From: Diabrotica undecimpunctata
Lineage: Eukaryota > Arthropoda > Insecta > Coleoptera > Chrysomelidae
Length of the DNA: 64,000 nt
Assembly (NCBI RefSeq): GCF_040954645.1
Contig: NC_092808.1
Coordinates: forward strand, 15,677,883-15,741,882
Direction: 5' to 3'
Shown here: piece by piece, positions 33,961-46,319 of the stretch
How positions within the stretch are numbered: the first letter of the stretch is position 1
Layout: every line of letters begins with the position of its first letter
The notes under the pieces: generated by a model
What the model was told of the DNA's origin: nothing
The model's database searches: none
Seen by the model: only the letters and a program-made list of their open reading frames with translations
Program-made: the position numbers and the translations under genes

Positions 33961-35289
33961 AAAAAAAAATAGTAGTAAGTGTTTGAAAGAATATTCCAAG
34001 TCATGTATTATTAACCCAGAAAAAGAAAATACTGATACTGCTATTAACTTTGATGAAATTTATTTAGAATTATTAGCCCAGTCTGGTTAAAAAAAAAGGT
34101 GGAAAAATGTTTCGCAGATATCTGAAGCCTTTAAGACATAGGTGGGGGATACTAGATGATGAATAGATGAAAAGATACTCCTAGTTTTACCTTGCGTTTT
34201 TTTTAAGCAATAATTTATGGTCACAATTTGATTTTTTGTCCATAAATTTTTTCCCTTATATTTTAAATAAACAATATTTATGTAATTTTTTTATGTCAAG
34301 AATATCTTTATTTTCCCGTTTTTTTAATTAAAATTGATAAATAATTTACAGAGATATTTGCAAAAAAGCAGTTTTTTTGCACTAATTTATAAATTTTATT
34401 AATTTTTTTATTAACAAAATAAAATGGTATTAACACATTTAAACATCAATTAAGTACCATCTTTTAGATTTGTGCGAAATTTACCCTAGATCAGTCAAAT
34501 ATTTTATAAGTTATTTAATTTGTTTATCCCTGAAGCTAATTATTTAAACTATTGAGCTTGCCCTATGCATGATGCTAGACACATTCAGCAAATTTCATAG
34601 GATTCTTTAAGACTTAGACTATCTCAGAAGTTAAATGCATATTGAGTTTTCATCGAAATTATTTACAAAATAAACGTTTGAAAAAGGGGTATGTTTTTTA
34701 CTTATAAACAATTGTAATAACTTCTATATTTTTCAAGCTACAGACTTGTACGTACAACCATTGGATAGCTGGTAAAAAAGCTCACATTAAAAAATAAAAA
34801 ACCTTCTATGACTAATAGGAACGAAGTTAGTGACTATTTTTAAAAAAATCATATCTCCATTGTTTATAAACATTAAGAAGTAAAATTTGCACAAATTTTG
34901 AATGAAAATCTAAACTTTATATTGAAACGACGGTACTTTCGAAAGATCGACATAGGAAAGTGGAGGGGATATCTGTTTCAGCTCCGTTTTTTTTTCGGCA
35001 TCGGGACTTCAAATTGCAACACGTAGGAAAAAGTTACATTATCTCGGCTACCTTTGCAGCTGCAAGCCTCTTTTTTTTATTCTGGGGTAGCTCGTCGAAA
35101 TATGAATAACTACATAGTTTTCACTGGCCGGAAAATATGGGAAAACTCGGAAAAATTGAGTCCATTTGAAATTCACCCTAAGTACTTACTTTTTTTTAAT
35201 TTGCTCGAATAGTCTGTCGCAGTATTAATAATGATGACATAATTTTCACCCCCCATAAATCTCGGAAAATCCCGGAAAATCAACATATG

Positions 35290-35358
<69 letters not shown>
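35290..35358. repeat. (TA)n microsatellite
   Basis: Pure TA tract in the loop of the long inverted repeat. Confidence 0.97.
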
Positions 35359-35361
<3 letters not shown>

Positions 35362-35579
35362 CCTTACTTACTGCCTTACTGCTTTGATAAAATAAGTCGA
35401 TTTTTTCATCACTTGCCTTATTAAATTTTGCAATGTTTATTGAACTTTACTTTTTTTATTTTCTTTACATACATTGGTTTAAAAGTTAAAATTTGGTTCA
35501 TTTATTCGACTTCACTGTCAGGTCTGAACCTTTTTGTTGCAGGTTGTTTATCTTCACTTATTAAGTCAGTCTTTCCATA

Positions 35580-36660
35580 CATTAACATATTAATGGGCGA
35601 TCTTAATGCCAAGGTGGGTCAAGGTAAGGTAGGAGAACAAGTAGGAAAATATGGGCTTGGAAACAGAAATGACAGAGGAGATCGATTGATTCAATTTTGC
35701 CAAAGTGAAGACTTCGTAATAACAAATACCTTTTTCAAATTACCTCCTCGACGGTTATATACATATACATGGACATCTCCACAACATACCAAAGAAAAAA
35801 TAGTGAGAAATCAAATAGACTACATTATGATAGCAAGGAGGTATCATAATGCTGTTAAATGTACTAAGACGTATCCGGGAGCTGATATAGGCTCAGATCA
35901 TAACCCGGTAGTTACTGTGATAGAGGCGAGACCAAAAAAGATAAGAAGACCACACAGAAAGGCACTAGATTGAAATAAACTTAGAAACAAAAATATACAA
36001 GAAACACGAGAAGAAATAAATGAAAACCTCCGTTCAGTGCAGCAACAAATTAACGATACAAACAACGTTAACCAAAAATTAAAGTACATAAATACAGCTA
36101 TACAAACAGCAGGAAAGAAACATCTTACAAAAATAACAACAAAGAATAAGGGGTGGATGACACAAGATATACTAGACTTGATGGAACAAAGAAGAAAGAT
36201 GAAGAATTACCCAGACAAATACAAAGAAATAAATAAACACATAAAAAAGAGAATAAAAGAAGCCAAACAGGAGTGGATTAAAGAACAATATGAAGAAATG
36301 GAAACATATGAGAAAAAGTACGATGCGTTCAATATGCACAAAAAAGTAAAAGAGATAACAGGAAGCATAAAGAAATGCCAAATAGGTAAACTTAAAGACA
36401 AAGATAGAAATCTTATTGTAGATCTAGAGAATAAAATAAAAAGATGGACAGAATACCTGAATGAATTATTTGACGACGATAGAAACAACTTAACTCAGAT
36501 AGTCAATGCAACTGGGCCAGACATATTGAAAGAAGAAGTAGAATACGCAATAAGAAACGCTAAAAATGGAAAAGCAAATGGACCTGATGAAATTCCTACA
36601 GAACTGTTGAAGCTTTTGAATGATAAATCCATAACCATAATATTAAATTTTGCAGCGAGG
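35580..36660 (+). pseudogene. RTE-type LINE: endonuclease to start of RT
   Basis: It opens with the endonuclease block ILMGDLNAKVGQGKVGEQVG, then ITNTFFKLPPRRLYTYTWTS, QIDYIMIARR and GSDHNPVVTVIE. One stop at 35971 is followed by an open frame (36037-36666) with WMTQDILDLMEQRRKMKN and NAKNGKANGPDEIPTELLK, the start of the RT. The RT palm is absent because the sequence meets the right arm of the inverted repeat at about 36660. Only one stop separates the two frames, so this piece is fairly young. Confidence 0.9.
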
Positions 36661-37639
36661 AACTAAAACAGTTTCCCCTCCACTTTCCTATGTCGATCTT
36701 TCGAAAGTAACTTCGTTTCGAAAAATTGGATGAATTTTATAGCTAGAAAATTTAATATAAAGTTTAGATTTTCATTCAAAATTTGTGCAAATTTTACTTC
36801 TTAATGTTTATAAATAATGGAGATATAATTAACAAAAAAAATTGTCGCTAACTTTGTTCCTATTTTTCATAGAAGGTTTATTTTTTTTTGTTAAATGTGA
36901 ATTTTTTTATCAGCTATCTAATGGTTGTACGTACAAGTCTGTAGCTTGAAAAATATAGAAGTTATTACAATTGTTTATAAGTAAAAAACATACCCCTTTT
37001 TCAAACGTTTATTTTGTAAATAATTTCGATGAAAACTCAATATTCATTTAACTTCTGAGATAGTATGAGTCTTAAAGAATCCTATGAAATTTGTTAAATG
37101 TGTCTAGCATCATTCATATGGTAAGTTCAATGGTTTAAATAATTAGTCCCAGGGATAAACAAATTGAATAACTTTTAAACTATTTGACCGATCGGGGGAA
37201 AATTTCGCACAAATTTAAAGGACGGTAATTCCTCAATGTTGAAATGTATTAATAACATTTTATTTTGTTAATAAAAAAATTAATTAAATTTATAAATTAG
37301 TGCAAAAAAACTGCTTTTTTGCAAATATCTCCGTAAATTATTTATCAATTTTAATTGAAAAAACGGGAAAACAAAGATATTCTTGATATAAAAAAATGGT
37401 ATAAATATTGTTGATTTAAATTATAAGGGAAAAAACTTATAGATAAAAAATCAAATTCTGACCATAAATTATTGTTTAAAAAAAAAAAACGCAAGGTAAA
37501 AATAGGAGTATCTTTTTCTCTATTCATCATCTAGTAACCCCCACCTATGTCTTAAAAGCTTCGGTTATCTGCGAAACATTTTGCCGTGAAATCGATGATT
37601 TTTGTATAACCAGACTGGGCTATATATGATGAAGATTTG

Positions 37640-38330
37640 GAGAGTAAGTTTTACATTCAAGATGAAGATTTTGATAAAGTAGATCATTCCATTTTACTAC
37701 AAAATGACATCATGGCAATATTATGGGGGTTTTTCAAAAACTAATTTTCACTACAAATTTGTTTAATTTTATTAATTTCTCTGAATTTTATAGCGATCCA
37801 AAGTTGACTGGGTTCTTGAATACTCGCCATCTTGGAATAAGGCATGCAAAGTGGTTTCGCGCTGTATCTCGTAAACTTGCAACACTACAGTAAATGTTAT
37901 TAGGCATTATTTAAAGAAAATTAAATTGTCTACAAATTATTTTTATTATCATAAAATGAAAAATGAATTCACAAAATAACTAAAAATTTTTGAACAAATT
38001 TTCCTTTAGGCCTTATAACTTTTTTCTGGGATTTTATAATAAAAACAACATCAGAGCAATATTATATATGGTTTTTCAACAGATAATTTTCATTACAAAT
38101 TTGTTTAATTTCATTAATTACTCTGGGTTTTACTCTGTAAATCACTCCAAAGTTGACCGGGTTCTTCAATACTCGTAAGAATACGATAAAAACGAACCAT
38201 TAGGCTTATATTTATATTATATATTTCCTTATTCCTATAAATTATCATTTTGTTAATATTCCTATGTTATCATTAGTTTATTATCGACTTTTTTCCCGAC
38301 CATCTATGAGGTAAAGTCTGAAGGCGAGAT
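37640..38330. other. Intergenic, nothing recognised
   Basis: AT-rich. Two similar segments (about 37690-37860 and 38040-38175, both with CAAAGTTGAC and GGGTTCTT) hint at an old duplication. Confidence 0.4.
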
Positions 38331-38339
38331 TTTTAAGTG

Positions 38340-38850
38340 GTATCCTTCTTCTTAGAATGACGTCTCCCTACGGACGTTGGCAATCATAATGGCTATTTTT
38401 ATTTTTGAATTTGCTGCTCTAAACAAATCGATCGATCTGCATTGATACCAATCACGTAGATTCTTCAACCATGAGTTCTGCCTTCGGCCAACAGATCTTC
38501 TTCCTTGAATCTTTCCCTGTATGATGAGTCTCAAAATTTCATATCTTGGTCCCCTCATCACGTGGCTTAGGTATTCCAGTTTTCTGGTTTGTATAGTGGC
38601 ACATATTGGTGATTAGTTCTGTTTCTTTACCAACCCTCTCCAGTACTTCTTTATTTGTAATTCTATCAGTCCATGATATTTTTAATACTCTGCGGTATAA
38701 CCAGAGTTCGAAAGCCTCAATTCTTTTTAAATTACCGTTTTTTAATATCCAAGTCTCAGCTCCATATAATAATATTGAAAATATATAACAGCGAAGTGGT
38801 ATCCCCATTAGGCCTAATCTACGAACAATTTCCAAGCGAGATAATATTGA
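38340..38850 (-). pseudogene. RTE-type LINE 3' end, subfamily 2
   Basis: The minus strand reads FSILLYGAETWILKNGNLKR, AFELWLYRRVLKISWTDRIT, then MMRGPRYEILRLIIQGKIQG, SVGRRQNSWLKNLRDW and IMIANVR. These are the C-terminal thumb and tail of an RTE subfamily distinct from the copies at 23440 and 27009. One frameshift joins the two parts. Confidence 0.85.
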
Positions 38851-38989
38851 GCATAATTATATATTTAAAAAGTTGTTTTCCAGCATTTTCTTTGATAGTC
38901 CAGGCAGCGTTTTTAATTCAGTATTGAAAGCGAATCTTTGCCGAAAACGGGATATAGAATTGGCGTTATTGTGGGTAATTCATCTTCGA

Positions 38990-39850
38990 AGTTTTTGAAA
39001 TGTTACTGCAGGTTTCACCAGAACAGTTTAGATATACTGCATAGCATTTGAGGCCTTTTTTCGGCAACCACACATTTTTCCACAGTTTCCCTTGCAGAAA
39101 ATTAATTTCAGAAGTTCAGGGGTGCTGGAGTTAAGACAGTTTTAATTGGTATTCAAATTTTTGTATGCTTTTTCCAGCCCCAAATTTCAGGATTGCATTA
39201 TTTTATGGTGATAAACTGTAAGACTGTAGAAATGAGGTGTATCTTATGTTGGCGGAAGCAATGATAAGTTAAATATTTTTTTGGTCATTGTCTTGGCGAA
39301 TCGTTTGTATCTCATGCTGTCAGAGAATCATCTTTATTTCCATCATATCATATAAAGAGAAGAAACAACGTTCGCTAAAGATAGTGAACAAAGATGGCTC
39401 GGCTTTCTCACTGAGAAATAATGCTGTTCCGCTAGCTATTCAGGATGTTTCTGTAAAATTTTGATAAATTTAAGTTTGCCGATCTTGTAAGCTGCTGCTG
39501 TTGTGTCGCAACCTGAAAAAGTATGGGGAAACAGCGAATTATCTGCAATGACGTCACTATATATAAAACTTAAATGACAGTACAAATGATGCGACTTACC
39601 CACTTTTGAAGGTTTAAAAAAATTGGACACTTTGGACACACAACATTAGACTACTTAATTCCTTATGCCGTGATTAAGACAAAAATGTCAATATCCTCTG
39701 CTACAACAGACATAGAATCATAGGATTGAAATGCAGCAAGCGCAGAACGGATGATGACTGTATCTGCATCAAATTCAGCCGGGTCGACACTAAAACCCAC
39801 TGCTGATAGAGCAGTTTTTTGATGGTCTATTGAATTTGTTTTGTTCTTTT
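38990..39850 (-). pseudogene. Unassigned repeat protein with SGCDTT motif and Cys-rich end
   Basis: Minus-strand pieces in order are FDADTVIIRSALAAFQS, VVAEDIDIFVLITA, PHTFSGCDTTAAAYKIGKLK, FIKILQKHP, RYKRFAKTMTKKIFNLSLLP and a Cys-rich end, CGKMCGCRKKGLKCYAVY. Proteins with this layout recur as repeats in insect genomes. The DxDxxVL and SGCDTT blocks look like a nuclease-type active site, but I know of no demonstrated function. Several stops and shifts. Confidence 0.6.
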
Positions 39851-39867
39851 CATTACCGAGAAATTTC

Positions 39868-40110
39868 TATCTATCTATCTATACAGCATTTGCTGTCCAA
39901 TTTTGGACATAGGCCCCCTCTTCCTTCTTCCACGTCTCTCTATTCCAGGCAGTTTGTATTCACTTCGGGCCAGCATGTTTCTTCAAGTCATCTGACCATC
40001 TCATTTGTGGCCTTCCTCCTTTTCGTTTGTAACTATATGGTCTCCAGTGTATACTCATCTTATTCCATCTGTCGTCTTTCTGTCTTATGCTATGTCCGAC
40101 CTCCATGTCG
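39868..40110 (-). pseudogene. RTE-type LINE 3' end, subfamily 1 (second copy)
   Basis: The inverted counterpart of 23577-23820: the minus strand reads SIRQKDDRWNKMSIHWRPYS then YKRKR, with a frameshift in the RGRPxMRW block, and ends next to a CTAT repeat at about 39868-39882 that is the element's tail. Confidence 0.85.
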
Positions 40111-40129
40111 CTTGATCTATTGACCTATA

Positions 40130-40790
40130 ACACAATTACATAATGTGGCAAAAATCGTAAGTCGACCAAAAGCCTCTTTATTTTTTTTTTTCGCTTTTCT
40201 TCAACATTAGCAAGTTACTATTTCGCACTTAGAGAAATCATAAAAAACTGTCTTCGAAAACAAAAAATTACGACTATTGTAACATATACTGCATTTTAAT
40301 AGAGTGAAAACTCTATTAAAGTCAAATATCTCAAAATCAATTTTTGGCGCTTGGTCTAGTGATGCATAACGCCGTTCATATATAAAAAGGGAAATGGATC
40401 ATTTTATTATTGTATGTAAAATAAAATCATAAAAATCTTACAGTGATGACAAATTTGGCCGATATGAGAGCTTTAAACGTGAGGTATATCCTTTCCTGTC
40501 AGCTGCACAGAAAAATACATTCTTGAAAATTTCTTTGCTCGTGCTTTTTCTATAAGTTTGACACGTAACATATTTATACGTATCGATTGCAAAATAAAGA
40601 AAAGCAAATAAAACTTGGTTGTGTTCCAAAAGGTAAATGGCAACAAGAAAATAGAGAAGAATAGTCAAGCAATGTTGTCTCTTTTGACACAAGATCTTTA
40701 AAAACTTCAATGTCAGCGTCTATATTACATATTTATGATGTGCGTACACTACTAAATTACAGCCTTATTAATATCTATAATCTATACCAC
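40130..40790. other. Region upstream of the coiled-coil gene
   Basis: AT-rich; no assignable promoter motif. A 90-codon minus-strand frame has no recognised content. Confidence 0.4.
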
Positions 40791-40794
40791 CACT

Positions 40795-42627
40795 ATGATC
40801 GTCGATTATGATAGAACGTCCTCAATGGATCTAACAACTAATGCAGATTTTCGAAACGAATCCTTTTTATCTATTTTAGACAATAAAAACCAAATAATCA
40901 GTACTTTAAAGCATCGATTAGAAAACCAGAAGCTGCAAATATTATATTATTTAAAAAAAGAAATAGAATATCCAAAACTTATAGACCTCTCCCGAACGTG
41001 TACTTCAGAAACCAGTGAAAGTTTACCTATATCACTAGCTTTAGAACATTTTAAAAAAGAAAACAATATCAAGAGTAATTTATCTTCATTATATGAGTAT
41101 ATGAAAAATGTTGATAGTAAGCTCACAAAAAATTTATACTCTCAAGAATGTTTACTAAGAAAGCTTGTTGAGAAACTCTGTGAGGTAATCAGAAATTCTG
41201 AAAAAAATGGTTCGCTCACTAACACAGTTATAACAAAAAGTTCTTTTTGGGTAGATTTATTTAACGATCTTTTGAAGGCAACGATTGGATTAAGGAAAAA
41301 TCTACATTCGTTTCAGGTTAGTTGTAACAATTTGGTAGTTGTAGAAGATGAAAGGAATTGTCTGATTGAACAAGTTCTTTGTTTATCACCAGAAGAAAAA
41401 TTAAATTTCAATATTTTAATGAATATTAAGCAAGAACAAAAAGAATTGGAAAGAAAGAGTGTGGAGCTGAAAAAGCAACAAGAAAACTATAAACAACTGA
41501 GAGTGTTAAACGCTATAGAGGAAGAGGTGTCTGGTTTGCAAAAACAGATTAATATGTCAATTGAGGAAGCCGATAATTTGTCTTATGTTGGAAATTTAAT
41601 AAATAATCTTCATAACGATGCCAAGATGCTTCTGGATGTTACAAAAAAACATGATCGACCTGATGAATACAAATCGTTCATAATCAATCTAGTCAAAACA
41701 GCAATTTCAAATGGGGAATTACACACTAATAACAAAGAAGAATTAATATTGTTTCAGGCTATTAAAACTGAATTTAATAGTATACAAACACAGTTAAAAA
41801 AAGAGTTAATGCAAATTAAAGATAAATATGAGTGTATCAAGGGCAGACTACAAACGGCCCTGCAAGAAAAAAATGAGCTGAAGATAATAAAGAATGAACT
41901 AGAATGTCTTATCAAATATATGGAAAAGAGCCATGCGTATGAAATCAGTTCTTTAAAAAAAGAAAGGGACAAACTCAAAAAGGAATTGGAAGATTTGGAA
42001 CTAAACAAACTTTCAAACAATGAACCTCTTACTCCAGTATCATCCAATATTCCAAGGAAAGAAATAGAAATGAACAAAACTATAAGGTTATTAGAAAAAA
42101 AGTTATCTCTTATGACAGAGACAATTGCTAAGCAAAACCAAGAAATTCTAAGCCAAGGTGAAACAATAGAAAACCTTAAGAAAACTTGTAAAACAGCAGA
42201 TGTGGGGTCTATTGGTGTCCAGCATAGTTCTAAAAAAGATTCTACTAATACTAAACGTTTAGACAAAAATGCCGTGAGAAGAAAAAGTACTATAGGACCA
42301 GAAGAAAACCTTAATTGTAAGATGCCCGTTACAAGCCTACACAAATCTATAGAACATTCATATAAAAAAAAATTAGTCGTCAAAAAATCTGTTAATAAAG
42401 ACGTAAAATTAAATAAAAGTTCTAGTTCATATTCTAACTCATTGACTACTAAAAACAGTGATAACAAACACATTGAAAAAAAGGTTGAATGTAGTAATAC
42501 CGCAGTAGAATTAATGAGGGACTGTTCCCGTGAAAGTGTTCCTGATTTTTGTTCACCAGTACGTGCACCAATTATTTCGGAAAGAAAGTGTTCACGAAGT
42601 GTAGAAGTGTTAGAACCGAACAATTAA
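40795..42627 (+). CDS. Intronless coiled-coil protein, 610 aa, family not recognised
   Basis: ATG at 40795 opens one uninterrupted frame to TAA at 42625-42627. Residues about 210-440 have strong heptad character (NIKQEQKELERKSVELKKQQ, LKKERDKLKKELEDLELNKL, MNKTIRLLEKKLSLMTETIA). The N-terminal 200 residues look globular-helical and the last 150 are Ser/Lys-rich and disordered (KKLVVKKSVNKDVKLNKSS). The layout is like that of cytoskeletal or centrosomal scaffolds, but I see no diagnostic domain. The codon pattern and the AATAAA right behind it support a live gene. It sits in the putative first intron of the WAP/CCP gene, on the same strand. Confidence 0.8.
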   Translation: MIVDYDRTSSMDLTTNADFRNESFLSILDNKNQIISTLKHRLENQKLQILYYLKKEIEYPKLIDLSRTCTSETSESLPISLALEHFKKENNIKSNLSSLYEYMKNVDSKLTKNLYSQECLLRKLVEKLCEVIRNSEKNGSLTNTVITKSSFWVDLFNDLLKATIGLRKNLHSFQVSCNNLVVVEDERNCLIEQVLCLSPEEKLNFNILMNIKQEQKELERKSVELKKQQENYKQLRVLNAIEEEVSGLQKQINMSIEEADNLSYVGNLINNLHNDAKMLLDVTKKHDRPDEYKSFIINLVKTAISNGELHTNNKEELILFQAIKTEFNSIQTQLKKELMQIKDKYECIKGRLQTALQEKNELKIIKNELECLIKYMEKSHAYEISSLKKERDKLKKELEDLELNKLSNNEPLTPVSSNIPRKEIEMNKTIRLLEKKLSLMTETIAKQNQEILSQGETIENLKKTCKTADVGSIGVQHSSKKDSTNTKRLDKNAVRRKSTIGPEENLNCKMPVTSLHKSIEHSYKKKLVVKKSVNKDVKLNKSSSSYSNSLTTKNSDNKHIEKKVECSNTAVELMRDCSRESVPDFCSPVRAPIISERKCSRSVEVLEPNN

Positions 42628-42658
42628 TGGCATCCATCATAAGAAGAATATATTTATG

Positions 42659-42664
42659 AATAAA
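42659..42664 (+). promoter_or_regulatory. Poly(A) signal of the coiled-coil gene
   Basis: AATAAA starts 31 nt after the TAA stop. Confidence 0.6.
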
Positions 42665-42669
42665 ATATT

Positions 42670-43600
42670 TTTCTTACGTATAACGTTAGAGAAGTCACAA
42701 AGATTATTTAAAATAATAAAAAAAATTTTTTCAAATGACTTACTGTTTATATTTTTAAGTAAAGGACATAAGATCTGCATTTTATTCATTTGTGCATTTG
42801 TCACATACAAATAAATACTACTTAGAAAAAGGCACATTAAAAATATAGCGTCAAGAAATAAAAAGCTCAGCAAAATTAACCAAGCAAAGAAATATCAGAT
42901 AAATATCTTAATTTCTATATTTCCTATATATCTTTAATCTCAAAAAAATTTTGGTAGAAATCACAAAGGCAACAGGAAATGCACCATGGAATGAATAGTT
43001 ATAAAAGAATAAAAGTCTGTAGGCCAAAAGACGAATGAAGATACCCAAACATTAAGTTTAGAAATAAAAAAAAATACCAAGTGATTATGTTAGATATATA
43101 TACTATGTAAAAAGATAAAGAACTTAATAATTTCAAAATATAGACAAGGAAAGTTGAAATATAGGATCAGAAAACAGTCTAGGTACATCAAGAGGTGAAC
43201 CAATACCATCTTTTCTTCGGTTGCACTGGTCACACTCGCGCTTTGCATATTTTTGTCCCATTACGAGAATAGCCCAGTAATATCATCTAAACATTAAAAA
43301 TAAATTACATTTTCTTTTTATTGGTGATTTCTGATACGATACATCAACCACATTTCCATTTTCTTTTACGATTTTTCTACCTAACATAAGGCCAGACCCA
43401 TGCCAGACCGCATTCATTAATTAACCTAAAAAATTATCTTCCGTAAAGTATATCATAGACATATAATACAAGATAGACTGGCTGCTGCAGTACATTGACT
43501 TTCTCCCAGTGATTTATCGACCTCATGACCTTTTCATTGGTCATTTAGGTTACGTGGTCGATAAACTTGGCAAATTAAGAGATGCAGGGACTGCTTTGCG
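42670..43600. other. Intergenic, nothing recognised
   Basis: AT-rich, no supported frame. Confidence 0.5.
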
Positions 43601-43619
43601 TCAGTTTTTTTCTGTTGCA

Positions 43620-45553
43620 CTGGGGCAACGTTTCCCACAGTTTTTTGGTCGAGGAGCACTATTCAAGACAGAAATTCTGTAGGGGGTACTTACCTTATTG
43701 CACCTGAAACCTATTTCTACAATTAACGTAATGTTTTCATTTTAATGTAAAGAATGAGGCTGTCTTGATTTGCACAGGTTAGTAATATCCGGTTGAATTT
43801 GGGATAACTGCAATCGAATGTCAAGTTCCGCATTCAGTCGAGATCTATATTTTGTTTTAGTGGCCAGATAGGCAGAGAATGCTGCTTCACATAATTATGT
43901 TGTTGCAAAAGGGAGAAGAATAATTTTTGGTTTATCTGACAAAATTTTAAATTCGTCTTTGAGTTGACACCAAAAATCTACTTTCAAAATATTTTTTTTA
44001 TCGCAGAATCCGATGTCAAATCTATCAGGCATTCATACTGTTGAGATGTTAAGGAAGCTGTTTTTTTTAACATTGCAAGGTATGAATCTGCAACCCAGAA
44101 GTTTTATTTAATTTTGTTGTGGAATTACTCAGGAAAATAATTATGGAAGTTTTCAAGTAAATTAAGCAGATGAGTGTGGAACTCGTTAGACAGCTTCAGT
44201 TATGTCCGATTCCAGTTCTTCTCTAAATTCTGCGATTAGTAGAAAGCTATCCAGATTTTTATTTTTCACCGATTCTGTCCAAAAAATTAAATTCTTCCTA
44301 TACTCTATTGACGTATATTTTATCATTGGCGTTAAACACAGTTATTGTCTTTCCCTGAAGTGAGAGACTAACTTGAGTGATCTTGTTAAAATTATCTGTT
44401 AAATATGCCAATTTAATTAAGCAATGCTCGTTACACAATCGATCACTTAAGGCAAAATTGCTGTCAATTAGGAAGGTTCTAAGGCCGTAAGAAAGTCACC
44501 TTACTTCCGTATAAAGTAGTAAAGACAAAGGTATACTGCCCATGTCATCGCACGTCACTCTAAACAGCCCTGTAATCGTGATTTGATAAAATTAATTATC
44601 TTCAGCGGCATTTTGTTCGAAGGGAGGCTATGGAGATGGAGGATACAGTGGCTACTGCTGCATTCCTAGGCTTTTTCCTTTATTTTTGAAATGAGGTCCG
44701 ACGTTCTTCCAGTCATCGCCTTTGCGCCGTCTGTGCACACATCGACGCAGTCATCCCAGGGAATGCTATTCTCTGTGAAAAAGCTTTCTATTAACTTGAA
44801 AATTTGGGCACCAGTTATGTTAGTGGCCAATGGTTTGTAAAAAAATAGATCCTCTTGAAAATACTCCAAGTACTGGTACCGCACAAATGCTATTAAAATT
44901 GCCAACCCGGCTACATCTGTTGACTCATCTATCTGTAGTGAAAACTTGGTAGATTTTATTCGAGAAAGTAAGGTAGCTTTCACATCCTCTGCCAAGTTTC
45001 CAATGCGGCGCGAGATTGTATTATTTGACAAAGGTACCTTGCTTACTAGTTTCTTGGCTTTATCATCCAACATATATTCAATTATGTCTATGACGAACTG
45101 CTTTATGAGGTTTTCCGCGATTGTGTGAGCTTCACCTGCTTGAGCAATCCGATAACTGACTAAGTAAGACGCCATCAAAGCATTTTCGTTAACTGTTTTT
45201 GAATGGTAAGTTATAGTTTTTTGGGCATGTGTTAGTTCGCAGTGCTTCCTTCTGAAGAAATCGGTGGGTTTTCCATTGCATTCTGGATGCACCTTTTCAA
45301 AATGACGACGCATTCTAGCTGGAAACATTGAACTGTTTGGCAACACTTTGTCGTAAATTACGCACTGTGGTTTGTTGTCACCGGTCTCAGCGAATCCAAT
45401 TTCTACGTAGAAATCATTGTATTTACTTTTAACCGATTTTTTTCCTGTGGAACTGATACTCACAGAAGAAGAAGGCAGTTCTTTGAACATTTCTGGCGCA
45501 TTTGGCGTCACTAACTCTTCCACAGACTCTTTAGCCTGTAGAATTATTTTCAC
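43620..45553 (-). pseudogene. hAT transposase (ZBED5/Buster-like), 3' half decayed
   Basis: The open part (45553-44666) encodes the BED-type zinc finger remnant (PQCVIYDKVLPNSSMFPARM, with RRHFEKVHPE), then ENALMASYLVSYRIAQAGEA, SNNTISRRIGNLAEDVKATL, SLQIDESTDVAGLAILIAFV and WDDCVDVCTDGAKAMTGR, the first catalytic regions of the Buster group. After the stop at 44666 the frame is broken, but TDNFNKITQVSLSLQGKTIT, VFNANDKI and the dimerisation block LCEAAFSAYLATKTKYRSRL are readable down to about 43850. The first BED cysteine pair is partly lost (CVIY where CxxC is expected). Confidence 0.85.
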
Positions 45554-45779
45554 ATAAGTAATCGCTTCAACACTTCAATTTAAAAATTGTATCATCCAAA
45601 TCTGGTTCTGGAGGCGGAAGTTCTCTGGTAAATCATCTGGAGAATTAGTGTCAACTGAATTACTACCAATCAACAATCAGAATTTGTTATAAAGATAACG
45701 AAGAAGAAAAGAAATAAAATAAGACTAGAGAAAGCCTGCACCGATTTTAATATCATGAAACAAGTACCTACTATAGTCG

Positions 45780-46275
45780 AAATATAAGCCTAAAATTGAA
45801 AATACGTATGCCTAAATATTATATTTCGCCAGTCTTGTTGTATGGTGTACATATGTGGATACTAAATAAGCAATGCGTAAATAAACTGGAGGCATTTGAG
45901 ATGTAGACTTATCGAAATATGTTAAAAATCTTCTGGAAAGACAAAATTACTAACCTAGTAGTAACGGATAGGAAATAGACAAAATATTGAAAATTGGAAA
46001 TATTGAATAGACAAAAAAAGGTCGTATTGACTATTAAAATGAGAAAATTACAATAAGTGGGAAAAGTTACACGCGGAGATAAATATCAAGTGTTACATGT
46101 GATTATACAAGAAAAGATTGGAAGTAAATGCAGCACAGGAAGGAGAAAAATGTAACGTAATGTCTGGTTCGTTTGCAGTTCTATTCAACAGGTCCGAGAA
46201 GCAGCCACCAACGTCAGAATTGTCATAGTGTGAGCCAATCTTCGTACCGGAAATGGCACATAAAGAAGAAGAAGA
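45780..46275 (+). pseudogene. RTE-type LINE 3' end
   Basis: Frame-shifted translation gives ISPVLLYGVHMWILNKQCVN, KLEAFEM, RNMLKIFWKDKITN, a VLHVIIQEKIGSK block and VREAATNVRIVIV. These correspond to the subfamily 2 C-terminus also seen at 38340-38850. An AAGAAGAAG tail follows near 46265. Confidence 0.65.
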
Positions 46276-46319
46276 CCTAACTAAATACCCGTAATATGGA
46301 AGAGAAAAAATATAATACA

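Larger units (their letters stand above)
34076..37620. mobile_element. Long inverted-repeat element with LINE-containing loop
   Basis: Two arms of about 0.9 kb (34076-34989 and 36658-37620) are inverted copies at high but imperfect identity. The outer tips read GCCCAGTCTGGTT and are flanked by TA on both sides (34074-34075, 37621-37622). The inner ends read CGAAAGATCGACATAGGAAA on the left and its complement on the right. The arms have no open frame. The 1.7-kb loop holds a (TA)n tract and an RTE LINE fragment that is cut off exactly at the right arm. Confidence 0.85.

Noticed and set aside
41754..42623. 289-codon minus-strand frame
   Set aside because: Antisense of the 610-aa coiled-coil gene. 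Its Ser/Phe/Leu-rich content is the mirror of Lys/Glu-rich codons.
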